Shown piece by piece: positions 46,021 to 55,179 of a DNA stretch of 64,000 nucleotides. Numbering within the stretch: position 1 is the first letter of the stretch; every line of letters begins with the position of its first letter. Location: positions 144,796 through 208,795 of the forward strand of contig JAFABB010000025.1 of assembly GCA_023426245.1 (NCBI GenBank). Direction: 5' to 3'. A program made the position numbers and the translations under genes. The stretch is from Bacillota bacterium (GTDB taxonomy: Bacteria > Bacillota > UBA4882 > UBA8346). Under the pieces are notes generated by a model that was given only the letters and a program-made list of their open reading frames with translations, was not told the DNA's origin and searched no databases.

Positions 46021-47370
46021 TTATAAACCGTTATTTTTAATAACCTCCCGAAAACGAAGAGCACTTTTTTTCCAAATCCGTCGCCGGGTTGGATAGTCGA
46101 TATAGATCAGGCCAAATCTTTTCCCAAAGCCATGCGCCCATTCAAAATTGTCCATTAAAGACCAAACATAATAACCGTCCAACTTGACGCCGGCCTCAAT
46201 AGCCCGGTGGGCTGCGGCAAAATGTTGCTCTAAGAATTCCATTCGATCCTGATCGTTAATGATTTCCTCCTCCCAACGGTCATCCTTGAAGGCAGCGCCA
46301 TTTTCCGTGATATAGATATGTGGATGGTTATAATCCCGATCGAGCCGGGTTAAAAGATCGGTCAGTCCCTGGGGTGTGATTTCCCAATTCATGGCCGTAT
46401 ACCGGGAGCCTTCCGGCTTAATTTCTTCAAATTGTAAGAGCGGGTGGTTTTCGGAATGTTGAACCACTTTCCGGAAATAGTAATTGACACCCAAGAAATC
46501 CATTGGGTTCGCCTTCATCAACTCCATATCGCCGGACAAAATAACTGGAGAATTTAGTTTTTCTTGATAAAGCTTCAGAATATCGGCAGGATACTCACCT
46601 TTGAATACCGGCTCAAGAAACCAACGGTTATTATGGCCATCAACCAAGGTGGCAGCCTGCCTGTCGGCTGGCGAATCCGAACCGGGGATACAAGGATAAA
46701 GGTTTAAAGTAATCCCAATGCTACCGTCATGATACTTCGAGCTACGGTAGGCCTGAACGGCTTTGGCGTGCGAGAGGATCAGATAATGGCTAACCTGGAC
46801 CGCCAACGGGAGATCCTTTAATCCGGGAGCATGCCTGCCCTGATAATGTCCAGCAAATGCTACCACCCAAGGTTCGTTGTGTGTAATCCATTTCTTGACC
46901 CGATCGCCTAAAACCTCAAAGAGATATGCGGCATATTCCGCAAATTCATCCACTATATCCCGGTTTCCCCAGCCTCCTTTATCCTGCAAGGCTTGGGGTA
47001 AATCCCAATGATACAGTGTGACCGCGGGTTCGATTCCCTTTTCCAGTAATTCATCAACCAGTCGGTTATAAAAGTCCATTCCCTGGGGATTAATCTTTCC
47101 CCTGCCTGCCGGGAAAACTCGGGGCCAGGAGATTGAAAAGCGGTAGCTCTGTAACCCTATTTCTTTCATCCATTGCACATCTTGTTGATAAAGGTGATAA
47201 TGATCACAGGCAATATCACCGGTGTCGCCATTGGTTGTTTTCCCGGGAATATGACTGAAACGATCCCAAATTGATTCACCCTTCCCGTCCGCATCGGCTC
47301 CTCCTTCAATCTGGTAAGATGCAGTTGCTGCACCCCAAAGAAAATCTTTTGGAAAATTCAACACTGTCAT
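46021..47370 (-). CDS. GH1 beta-glucosidase
   Basis: 449 aa, typical GH1 length, cytoplasmic. The N-terminal signature FLWGAATASYQIEGG is present, the acid/base is E166 in THNEPWV and the nucleophile is E356 in ITENGAAF. It cleaves beta-glucosides such as cellobiose; next to a beta-mannosidase it may split glucose-mannose oligosaccharides from glucomannan (inference). AAGGAG precedes the ATG. It lies 28 bases after the MalG-type permease gene. Confidence 0.94.
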   Translation of the reverse strand: MTVLNFPKDFLWGAATASYQIEGGADADGKGESIWDRFSHIPGKTTNGDTGDIACDHYHLYQQDVQWMKEIGLQSYRFSISWPRVFPAGRGKINPQGMDFYNRLVDELLEKGIEPAVTLYHWDLPQALQDKGGWGNRDIVDEFAEYAAYLFEVLGDRVKKWITHNEPWVVAFAGHYQGRHAPGLKDLPLAVQVSHYLILSHAKAVQAYRSSKYHDGSIGITLNLYPCIPGSDSPADRQAATLVDGHNNRWFLEPVFKGEYPADILKLYQEKLNSPVILSGDMELMKANPMDFLGVNYYFRKVVQHSENHPLLQFEEIKPEGSRYTAMNWEITPQGLTDLLTRLDRDYNHPHIYITENGAAFKDDRWEEEIINDQDRMEFLEQHFAAAHRAIEAGVKLDGYYVWSLMDNFEWAHGFGKRFGLIYIDYPTRRRIWKKSALRFREVIKNNGL

Positions 47371-47398
47371 GATTCCATCTCCTTATCGGAAAATTCAA

Positions 47399-48268
47399 TC
47401 AACCTTTTACTGCGCCGCTCGTCATCCCATGAATCACCTGTTCTTGAAGGATCAGGTACAGAACTATGACCGGGATGGATGATATTGTCAATGCCGCCAT
47501 CAATTCGGCATAATTACTTGAGTAAGCGCCTAAAAAATTATAAAGTCCGAGCGGTAAAGTTTTCTTGATATCATCATTAATAAAAATCAATGCGAAAGAA
47601 AATTCCTTCCAATTATTTAAGAAATTTAAGATAGTAACGGTGGCAATTGCCGGCCGTGTCATCGGCAGGATTATCCTGACAAACAGTCCTGGAATCGTAC
47701 AGCCGTCCATTATTGCCGCTTCTATCACGGCATCCGGAAAAGCCCGCATAAAGCTTTCCAAAATAAAGATCGTAATCGGAAGTCCAAATGCTGTATAGGA
47801 AAAAATCAATGACCACTGTGTGTTCAAGAGGTCTAAATTCCGCATTTGGATAAATAGCGGCACTAATACCGATTGCAAGGGAATCAGCATCCCTATGATG
47901 AACAGCGAATAGATCAATTTTTGCAGCCGGAAGCTAAATTTTGATAAAACAAAGGCCGCCGCTGCGCTGAATAAAACTGTCAATATGATAGCCGTGACGG
48001 CTACAAACACACTGTTGAATAAATAAACCCCTATTTTCGCTGTCTGCCACGCATTAACATAGTTTTCGAAGTGGAGCTCCGTGGGGAGCGCGAAAATATT
48101 GATCGATATCTCTTGATTGCTTTTAAAGGATGTATAAAACATCCAAACCAAACAATATAAGGTGATTACACTCAAGAATCCCAAAATCAGGTACAATACC
48201 GGCTTTTCCCAACGGCTTCGGAATTGCTTCCCGACCTCAACCCTGTCCGATGTTGTGAGAGATTCCAT
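47399..48268 (-). CDS. ABC sugar transporter permease, MalG type
   Basis: 289 aa, six predicted membrane segments, EAA loop IEAAIMDGCTIPGLFVRIIL and C terminus IHGMTSGAVKG. GGAGGGG precedes ATG 48268, which follows the MalF-type stop by only 2 bases. Confidence 0.95.
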   Translation of the reverse strand: MESLTTSDRVEVGKQFRSRWEKPVLYLILGFLSVITLYCLVWMFYTSFKSNQEISINIFALPTELHFENYVNAWQTAKIGVYLFNSVFVAVTAIILTVLFSAAAAFVLSKFSFRLQKLIYSLFIIGMLIPLQSVLVPLFIQMRNLDLLNTQWSLIFSYTAFGLPITIFILESFMRAFPDAVIEAAIMDGCTIPGLFVRIILPMTRPAIATVTILNFLNNWKEFSFALIFINDDIKKTLPLGLYNFLGAYSSNYAELMAALTISSIPVIVLYLILQEQVIHGMTSGAVKG

Positions 48269-48270
48269 GG

Positions 48271-49167
48271 TTATACCCCTCCCTCTTCTTCATCGACTTG
48301 GCTATGACCCATTAATTTCTGACTGATCAAAATAAAACCAAAGCTAATTATGAAAATAACTAGCGATATTGCGCTGCCATAGCCGTATTTGTAAACTGAA
48401 AAAGTCTTATTATACATATAAGTTGCCATAAGTTCGGTCATATGGGCGGGGCCTCCCTGGGTCATTACAAAAACCAAGTCAAATGATCGCATACTTCCGG
48501 CAATGCACAATATCACGGCGGTTTTAACGGTAGTCCACAACATCGGTAAAGTTATCATGAGCAACTTCTGGCACTCGCTGGCTCCATCAATTTCAGCCGC
48601 CTCCATAATATCAACGGGAATGTTTTGTAAAGCCGCCAAAAAAATGATCATATAAAATCCGATAAATTGCCAGATCACGACCGCACTTACCGTATACATG
48701 GCAACTTTAGGCTCGCCAAGCCAATCCTGAGCCAGAGCCCCCAAGCCAGCCACCTGTAAAAAAGAATTCACTAATCCTGTCTGGGAATTGAGTATGGTCG
48801 ACCAGAGTAATGCAATCACTACCGTGGAGAGGATCATCGGAATGAAGAAAACCGAACGAAAAAAGCTGGCGCCTCTGAGTTTGCGGTTCAAAATGATCGC
48901 AAGGATCAAGCCAAGGGGCACCTGTCCGAAGATCGAAGCCAATACGATGAAAATGTTGTTTTTAAATGAGAGCCAAAAAACCCCGTCGGTCAGAATATCG
49001 ACAAAATTCTGAACCCCGATGTAAATTGGCTTACTTAAGCCATTCCAATCATAAAACCCATAAAAGAAGGAACGGAAGATGGGCCAGATAACCAGCACCA
49101 GATAAAAAAAGAGTGCCGGCGTCAACCCCATTACAATATATTTCTTATACTTGCTGGTGATATACAT
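48271..49167 (-). CDS. ABC sugar transporter permease, MalF type
   Basis: 298 aa, six predicted membrane segments, EAA loop MEAAEIDGASECQKLLMITL. GGAAGTGAG precedes the ATG. Partner of the MalG-type gene just downstream and of the SBP at 49348-50634; no ATPase gene is nearby. Confidence 0.95.
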   Translation of the reverse strand: MYITSKYKKYIVMGLTPALFFYLVLVIWPIFRSFFYGFYDWNGLSKPIYIGVQNFVDILTDGVFWLSFKNNIFIVLASIFGQVPLGLILAIILNRKLRGASFFRSVFFIPMILSTVVIALLWSTILNSQTGLVNSFLQVAGLGALAQDWLGEPKVAMYTVSAVVIWQFIGFYMIIFLAALQNIPVDIMEAAEIDGASECQKLLMITLPMLWTTVKTAVILCIAGSMRSFDLVFVMTQGGPAHMTELMATYMYNKTFSVYKYGYGSAISLVIFIISFGFILISQKLMGHSQVDEEEGGV

Positions 49168-49242
49168 TTTCTCACTTCCATTCGCACGATAATCAATCTT
49201 TTAACAAAAGAACGAAATTGAAGACCCTTTTGCGAAATAAGA

Positions 49243-49311
49243 AAGGGTAAGCGGCGAATAGACTCAATCAATCCGGATCTCCTCAATCTCAAGCTCTGCG
49301 CGCCTACCCTT
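49243..49311 (-). terminator. Possible RNA hairpin between SBP and permease genes
   Basis: aagggta (49243-49249) pairs with taccctt (49305-49311), and gcg/cgc blocks extend the stem. No strong T run follows on the minus strand, so this may be a processing or attenuating stem rather than a terminator. Confidence 0.35.
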
Positions 49312-49347
49312 CAATGGATCCTATTGAAATTAAAACTCTCTTCAAGC

Positions 49348-50634
49348 TTACTTAACCGCTGCTTGTAATTGTTTGGCTAGGGCTTCGGGTTTCTGGACCC
49401 CCATCATCACAGCTTGCAGCCCATTATTGATGATTTCGGTTTGTTCGGAGTTCAGGGCCGAGTCGTAAACCGTTACAAAAGGATGTTTTCTGATCAAATC
49501 CACCAGCTTACCAAAGAGCGGGTCCACTTTGGCGGGGTCTATTTCTACATTTTTAAAGGACACGGGAATACTGTCTTGGACATATAATTGTTGCGCATTA
49601 CTATCGGTTACAAATTGAATGAGTTTTTTGATAGCTTCTTTCTGTTTTGGAGAAGCCTTGGCATTGATGACAATCCCAGTGGCGCTGACGCCGGACATTA
49701 CATTCGGGTCACCGGCCCCACCTTCGAAAGCGGGTAACACGTTCATTTCTATATTCTTTTTCAATCCATCCGGAGCTTTACTAATGATATCCGATAAAGC
49801 CCAAGAACCATCAATCATCATAGCCGCTTGACCCCGATAAAAATAATCACGCATTTGGACATTGTCTATACTTTTGTAATCTTTGTTGAATGCCCCGAGA
49901 TCAGTCAGGTTCTTCAAATCATACAAGGTTTTAACGAATTGGGGATCGGTAAACTTGGCCCCTTTCTTCTCCAGTACATTATCAAGCCAGGCACTCCCGG
50001 TCCTGCGGTTTGCCATCAGACTAAAGATAGCGGACTGAACCGGCCATTGAGGTTTATTACCCAAGGTAATCGGGATAATCCCATTTTTCTTGAAAACCTT
50101 CACCACATTCAGCAGCTGTTTGAAAGTTTTTGGATAAACTACTTTGTATTTATCGAATAATTCTTTATTACAGAACACGATGGAGGTTACTGAAACTCCA
50201 ATTCCAGCCGAATAGGTTTTACCGTTCACCGTGAACTCTTTCAAGGCCGGTGTAACAAAAGAGTTTTTCCAGTCCGGGTTTTGTTCCAATAAATCGTTGA
50301 TATCGGCGATTAGATTAGCGCCCGCAAATTCACGAGTCATCGCGTTTGGCCATATTATAAAAGCGTCCGGCAATTGACCCGCAGCAGCCAAAGTCTTTAA
50401 TTTGGTCTGATACTGATCGCGGGGTATCTGTTCCTCTTGAATTTTAATATCCGGATAAGCCGCAGCAAATTTCTTCAAAATCTCATCCATAAAATGGGCC
50501 CGCATATCTGCACCGACGTAAGAATGCCATAAGGTGAACTTTACCTGCTCATTATCGGCGTTTATTTGGATAGAGGAACCCATGATGCCGAATACTATCA
50601 ATACTACCAGAAGCAACCTAATTAAACGTTTCAT
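49348..50634 (-). CDS. ABC transporter extracellular sugar-binding protein (family 1)
   Basis: About 428 aa from ATG 50634, which starts a clear signal peptide (MKRLIRLLLVVLIVFGIMGS); the frame extends to 50709 without one. GGGAGG lies 11 bases upstream, a little far. Family 1 features: FTLWHSYVGADMR, DAFIIWPNAMTREFA, VFCNKELFDKYKV and AMMIDGSWALSDI. It delivers the oligosaccharide that GH1 and GH2 enzymes process, probably a mannooligosaccharide (inference). Confidence 0.93.
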   Translation of the reverse strand: MKRLIRLLLVVLIVFGIMGSSIQINADNEQVKFTLWHSYVGADMRAHFMDEILKKFAAAYPDIKIQEEQIPRDQYQTKLKTLAAAGQLPDAFIIWPNAMTREFAGANLIADINDLLEQNPDWKNSFVTPALKEFTVNGKTYSAGIGVSVTSIVFCNKELFDKYKVVYPKTFKQLLNVVKVFKKNGIIPITLGNKPQWPVQSAIFSLMANRRTGSAWLDNVLEKKGAKFTDPQFVKTLYDLKNLTDLGAFNKDYKSIDNVQMRDYFYRGQAAMMIDGSWALSDIISKAPDGLKKNIEMNVLPAFEGGAGDPNVMSGVSATGIVINAKASPKQKEAIKKLIQFVTDSNAQQLYVQDSIPVSFKNVEIDPAKVDPLFGKLVDLIRKHPFVTVYDSALNSEQTEIINNGLQAVMMGVQKPEALAKQLQAAVK

Positions 50635-50682
50635 TACAAAACAAGCCTCCCTTATACTAAGCATTAGAAAACCGTTTCTTTG

Positions 50683-50696
50683 AAAGAGCGCTCTTT
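50683..50696. promoter_or_regulatory. Perfect 14-bp palindrome, candidate LacI-family operator
   Basis: aaagagcgctcttt is fully palindromic with a central CG step, the form of LacI-family operators, and is flanked by ctttgaaa-type repeats. It lies about 50 bases before the SBP start, in the promoter region of the mannoside operon. No LacI gene is adjacent; the one at the left edge is 50 kb away in this window. Confidence 0.55.
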
Positions 50697-50906
50697 GAAA
50701 CATTTTCATTATATATTTTTAAAAAGATGTTAACAATCCAGAATCCTTTGATTATATCCGATTTTCTTAGAACTTTCCTCATCCATCATTTGTTTTTGGA
50801 CGGGAATGTCCCTTGGAAGATAATGCAGTGCTAAATCGCGGTATATTTCAGTACGGTCAGAATGGTTTGGATTCTTAACGGATCAGGAGTTGGGTTTCTC
50901 TTTTGA

Positions 50907-51986
50907 TCAATTTTTTCCGGATAACAAGCCATGATAATCGGTTGGGGATACTCCGGTAATCTTTTTGAAAACACTGCTAAAATATTTGTAATCATTATAA
51001 CCAACCATATCCGAAACTTCATATACTTTGTATAAATTAGCGACTAAAAGTTCAGTAGCCTTATGAATCCGCAACTGGTTCAAATAACCACTAAAACTTT
51101 CCCCGCGGACTTTTTTGAAAACATGGCTGAAATAGTCCGGGTTCAGCCCGACATAGTCGGCAACATTCTTGACGGATAAATTCTCCTGAAAATGACTGTT
51201 TATATATTGGATCGCTCTTTGAACCACGCCACTATTTCCCTGGATCTTTTGTGTCCCGATATCGTCAACCAATGAGCCGGTAAATTCTTCAAACCAGCCC
51301 GCAATCTCCATTAAAGTGGTCAAATGCCCCAAATCCCGGTACAATTCATCATTCTCAATCCGCCAGTTTCCGGATAATTGAATTCCGTCATGCTTCACAA
51401 CCTCCAATGCCCGGTTGGAAATCTCCAGACATACTTGACGGAATTGATCCGGAGCGATTTTCATCATCATCAGTTTTTGAATCATTTCTTTCAAAAAATG
51501 AAGACTCTTAGAAGGGTCTCCCAACCGGATGGCATTGAGAAAACAATCCAGTTCCGAACGGATCTCTTTTTTGACCTTCACTAGAAACAAATCTGCCGAA
51601 AATTCCGCTTCCATCCCCTGAACTAATTTTTGCAAAACCCGGAAAAGCTCTTCTGCGCTTACCGGCTTTAAAATATAATCGGAGACTCCATATTCCATTG
51701 CTTTTTTGGCGTAGGCAAATTCATCGTAACCGCTGATAATGATGATTCTCACATCTTTCATATATTCCCGGACGCTTCGGATAAACTCCAGGCCATCCAT
51801 TTTCGGCATCCGGATATCCGTCAAAATGATATGGGGCCGGGTCACAGCAACCACTTCAAGCCCGCGTTTGCCGTTCTCCGCTGTACCAACCACCTCAATT
51901 CCTAGTTTCTCCCAGGGAAAGGTCTTGACCATGCTTTCCCGGATCATTTTTTCATCATCCACGATCACGATTCTCAACAACGCCAT
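50907..51986 (-). CDS. YesN-like response regulator, receiver plus AraC DNA-binding domain
   Basis: About 359 aa from ATG 51986; an in-frame ATG lies 18 bases further upstream. Receiver domain with D57 in ILTDIRMPKMD and YILKPVSAEE, a shorter middle region than in the other two YesN proteins, and an AraC domain with VKNVADYVGLNPDYFSHVF and VYEVSDMVGYNDYKYFSSVF. Its start overlaps the end of the kinase gene. It lies upstream of the GH1/GH2 transport operon in the same direction and probably activates it (inference). Confidence 0.93.
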   Translation of the reverse strand: MALLRIVIVDDEKMIRESMVKTFPWEKLGIEVVGTAENGKRGLEVVAVTRPHIILTDIRMPKMDGLEFIRSVREYMKDVRIIIISGYDEFAYAKKAMEYGVSDYILKPVSAEELFRVLQKLVQGMEAEFSADLFLVKVKKEIRSELDCFLNAIRLGDPSKSLHFLKEMIQKLMMMKIAPDQFRQVCLEISNRALEVVKHDGIQLSGNWRIENDELYRDLGHLTTLMEIAGWFEEFTGSLVDDIGTQKIQGNSGVVQRAIQYINSHFQENLSVKNVADYVGLNPDYFSHVFKKVRGESFSGYLNQLRIHKATELLVANLYKVYEVSDMVGYNDYKYFSSVFKKITGVSPTDYHGLLSGKN

Positions 51987-53721
51987 TTTCCTCATTCCCC
52001 TCATAATATTTGGGAATTCTCACCCGTACCCGGGTACCTTTCCCCGGTTCGCTTTTGATAGTTATGCCATAGTCTTCGCCAAAGTATAGTTTAATGCGTT
52101 CATCAACATTTTTAAGGCCATAACCGCCTTGACTTCCATTGTCATCCCGAAAGACCTCTTGAATTTTCTCAGCTGTCATCCCAACTCCGTTATCGTTTAC
52201 CTCAAAAACAAACTCCCCATCCACCTCAGTTCCGGTCACCGTAATTTTTCCGGGTTTTTCCAGTTCGGCAATGCCATGATAGAGAGCATTTTCGACCAAG
52301 GGCTGTAATATCAACTTAATGGTATGGTAAGGGTAAAGTGACGGTTCGATGGCGATCTCAATTTGTGGTTCTTGATCATATCGCATTTTCTGGATAAACA
52401 AATAACTGTTTAAATGCTCCACTTCTTTTTCAATGGTGGTGACTTCGTTTCCCTTGTTCAGACTGAGGCGGAATAATTTTGCTAAGGCTTCCACCAACTC
52501 CCCTGACTTCGAGGCATTCTCCTGGCGTGAAGTCCAATAGATTGTGTCCAGGGTGTTATAGAGAAAATGAGGATCAATCTGGGCCTGCAATGCCTTAAGC
52601 TCGGCTTCTTTTCGTTTCAGGCGCGTCACATAGACTTCCTCAATCAGCCGTTTCAGCCGTACGACCATACTGTTAAAGCTGGCAGCCAGTACGCCGATTT
52701 CATCTTTTCTGGTGATATTGATCACTACATTGAGATCGCCCTGCTCCACCTGCTGCATCAGGTTGGTTAATTTCTTAATGGGTTTGGTTACCTTGGAAGC
52801 GATTAAATACGACATCATGAAAGCGATTAACGAAGCGATGAGAATGATAAAAAAACTAAACCTGCCGATGAACATACTATCTTTCAGTAGCTCCACCATG
52901 GGCGCCACTTGCACATAAATGAGATTCTGTTCATCGGAGGTATAGTAAGTGATCAGCATGTTCCGGCCAGTGATCTTTTTCCGGTAATAGCCTTCTTTGC
53001 CATTAAAGATCCGCTTAAATTCAGGACTATCTTTGAGAAATTGAGAGATCTCTTTTTTTTGCGAATGAGAAATAATGTAACCTTCCTTATTCGCCACAAA
53101 AACGTAACCGGTTTCACCCAGATGAATGTTGCGGTAAAGCTGATTGATGGTATTTTCATTAATATCGATCCGCAGTACGCCCAATCTGCGGGTAAAGTTA
53201 TTGATATCATTAATTTGACGGTAATAAGAAATCACATATTGATTGCCCGCTGATTGAAAGCTGCGGTGATAGGTAGGGGTAATCAAAAAATATCCGCTTT
53301 TGGGGATCCGCTTCTCATAATTGACGATCATTCCCCCGCTCAAGTCCTGGGAAGGGCCTTCGGTTTCCAGCTTCAGTCCATTATCGCCGTATATGTTGAT
53401 GGAAATAAAATGAGCCGAGCCGGTCAGGTTGGAGATATTCTCATACATCCGCTGCATCAGCATTTCGCTGGGAGAATCTTTCAACTTCAAAAAGGTTCGG
53501 ACGTCGTGATTGGCAATGATAAATAAGGAAACATCCTGAACATATCCTAGTATGGAGTGCATATTCTTATCAATTTGTTTTAAAGTTTCTACCGTCGAGT
53601 CGCTGACCATTTTTTCCGTGCTAACCTTGGTCCAGCTGTAAAGGATCCAGCCCACCAGCGATAGCAGGATGACGAACAACACGATAAAATAAAGCATGAG
53701 TTCCGAGCGGAATTTTCGCAA
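51955..53721 (-). CDS. YesM-like sensor histidine kinase
   Basis: 588 aa from TTG 53721, which has GGAGG 9 bases upstream. The frame opens at 53847, but that ATG lies a few bases after a terminator T run and has no ribosome site. Membrane segments near 10-30 and 287-308 flank a Cache-type sensor domain. HAMP follows (about 308-360), then H385 in QIDPHFLYNTLD and the ATPase motifs LLQPLVENALYHG and VNDNGVGMTAEK. It probably senses a sugar for the mannoside operon. Confidence 0.93.
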   Translation of the reverse strand: MRKFRSELMLYFIVLFVILLSLVGWILYSWTKVSTEKMVSDSTVETLKQIDKNMHSILGYVQDVSLFIIANHDVRTFLKLKDSPSEMLMQRMYENISNLTGSAHFISINIYGDNGLKLETEGPSQDLSGGMIVNYEKRIPKSGYFLITPTYHRSFQSAGNQYVISYYRQINDINNFTRRLGVLRIDINENTINQLYRNIHLGETGYVFVANKEGYIISHSQKKEISQFLKDSPEFKRIFNGKEGYYRKKITGRNMLITYYTSDEQNLIYVQVAPMVELLKDSMFIGRFSFFIILIASLIAFMMSYLIASKVTKPIKKLTNLMQQVEQGDLNVVINITRKDEIGVLAASFNSMVVRLKRLIEEVYVTRLKRKEAELKALQAQIDPHFLYNTLDTIYWTSRQENASKSGELVEALAKLFRLSLNKGNEVTTIEKEVEHLNSYLFIQKMRYDQEPQIEIAIEPSLYPYHTIKLILQPLVENALYHGIAELEKPGKITVTGTEVDGEFVFEVNDNGVGMTAEKIQEVFRDDNGSQGGYGLKNVDERIKLYFGEDYGITIKSEPGKGTRVRVRIPKYYEGNEENGVVENRDRG

Positions 53722-53854
53722 TTTCCCCGGCCTCCTGAAATGATTTTTTCCTCTTAAGATATTCCATGAATTGAGCAGGCATCCTTTTCCCAAAAAAATA
53801 GCAATTTTGATAAAATCCCTTTTCAAAAAGGAAAGCCGGGGCATCATAAAAAAA

Positions 53855-53887
53855 GGAGGCTGTCCTGTTTTTCAGGACAGCCTCTGA
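53855..53887 (-). terminator. Intrinsic terminator of the ECF sigma/membrane protein operon
   Basis: aggctgtcctg and caggacagcct form a perfect 11-bp stem with a 5-base loop; on the minus strand seven T follow. It separates this operon from the kinase gene. Confidence 0.85.
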
Positions 53888-53983
53888 AAGTTATTGAGGT
53901 ATTTGAGCTATTTTTTCAACCTAATTGAATATTCATAGCATCCAGCTTTTTCAAGATAATCTTTGACATGATTCATTGATCCA

Positions 53984-54409
53984 TTATTCCTTATCTTCAG
54001 GCCCTTTTTTACTGAGGTAATTTTCAAAAGCGGCTTTTCCTTCCTCCCGCCACCATAGGTCATAACATTGCCAGTCTTTCAAATTCTGTTTTCTACATTC
54101 ATAATAATGCCAATGATGGGGATACCTATATCGGGGATAATGGTGACCAGGGTAATGATGAGCGTCCCCATGGCTGTGCCCAAAACTACCGAAGATTAAC
54201 CTAGCCAGAATAACCAAAGCAAAGGCTTGCCAATAGGTTATTTTGCCCAATTTAAACAGGGGCGGCATCAGCCAGTTCCAAATCCGTTCGACGAAAAAGC
54301 CAAACAGTAATCCGAAAATAACCGCCGTAACCAACCCGATAATTGCTATCCCCAAGATCCTCAAACCTTTGTAAGCCGGATGAAAACGATTGCTTGAATG
54401 TGAATCCAT
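53984..54409 (-). CDS. Small membrane protein with His/Tyr-rich tail, partner of the ECF sigma factor
   Basis: 141 aa. Two membrane segments (about 18-42 and 57-76) are joined by the loop FVERIWNWLMPPLFKLGKIT. The region 78-104 is packed with His and Tyr (HSHGDAHHYPGHHYPRYRYP), a plausible metal-binding stretch, followed by a charged tail. AGGAGG precedes the ATG. It lies 14 bases after the ECF sigma gene and ends at a shared terminator. The role is unknown; a membrane regulator or metal sensor for the sigma factor is a guess from position. Confidence 0.75.
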   Translation of the reverse strand: MDSHSSNRFHPAYKGLRILGIAIIGLVTAVIFGLLFGFFVERIWNWLMPPLFKLGKITYWQAFALVILARLIFGSFGHSHGDAHHYPGHHYPRYRYPHHWHYYECRKQNLKDWQCYDLWWREEGKAAFENYLSKKGPEDKE

Positions 54410-54423
54410 AGTAATCCTCCTGT

Positions 54424-54966
54424 TTATCGATAGTCTTTTAAGAGTGCTTGTAGCTTTTTTACCGCCCGATGTTTCCTGGCTAGCAACGTCCCAATAGGCT
54501 CATCCCACATTTGGGCCAATTCGTTGTAAGAATACTCCTCTATCTCCGTTGCGATCCAAACCGCTCGTTGCTTTGGTTCCAAAGTATTGATTGCCTCATA
54601 CAATTTTTCATTAAGCTCCTGTCTGTCCAAAGATTTCTCCACATCTGCACTTGGATCGAATATTGTGTCATTCAACGTTTTGCCATCCGTTTGGTTAATC
54701 ATTTCATCTAAAGACGTAGTTTTTTTCTTTTTTCGAAGGTAATCAATGATCCGGTTTTGAACGGAACGATAAATATACGCTGCTAGATTTTCAATATGCA
54801 GCGAAATATCAGCCTTGTTGAATAAATTAATAAACAAATCCTGTAGCAAATCTTCAATATCCATCTCACTGATATCCGTTAACCGACTACGAACATAATC
54901 ATGTAAATGATTCTGCTCTTTGGCAAAAAAGTCAACGATTTCAGTTTGCCGCTCCATTAAAGCCAT
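54424..54966 (-). CDS. ECF-family RNA polymerase sigma factor
   Basis: 180 aa. Region 2 (about 20-85) contains DIEDLLQDLFINLF and AYIYRSVQNRIIDYLRKKKK; region 4 (about 118-175) contains LEPKQRAVWIATEIEEYSYN and IGTLLARKHRAVKKL. There is no extra C-terminal domain. The ribosome site is weak (GGGAC). It forms a two-gene operon with the small His-rich membrane protein. ECF sigma factors usually answer to a membrane regulator, and that partner is the only candidate here. Confidence 0.92.
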   Translation of the reverse strand: MALMERQTEIVDFFAKEQNHLHDYVRSRLTDISEMDIEDLLQDLFINLFNKADISLHIENLAAYIYRSVQNRIIDYLRKKKKTTSLDEMINQTDGKTLNDTIFDPSADVEKSLDRQELNEKLYEAINTLEPKQRAVWIATEIEEYSYNELAQMWDEPIGTLLARKHRAVKKLQALLKDYR

Positions 54967-55179
54967 TTTTAAAAGTCCCGCCTAGATAAAATTTTTATTG
55001 CTTAATGAAATTCATTCATTTAATTTGCAACAATAAGAGAAATCGTTTTTTCAATTCTATTATCTTAGACGTGAGATACTACAATTTTATTGCATCAAAA
55101 AAATAACCTGAATTCGTTAGGAACTGGTACGAAAACAGGTATCAATGCTGATGGCAATCTATGAGACTGGCAATTATTT

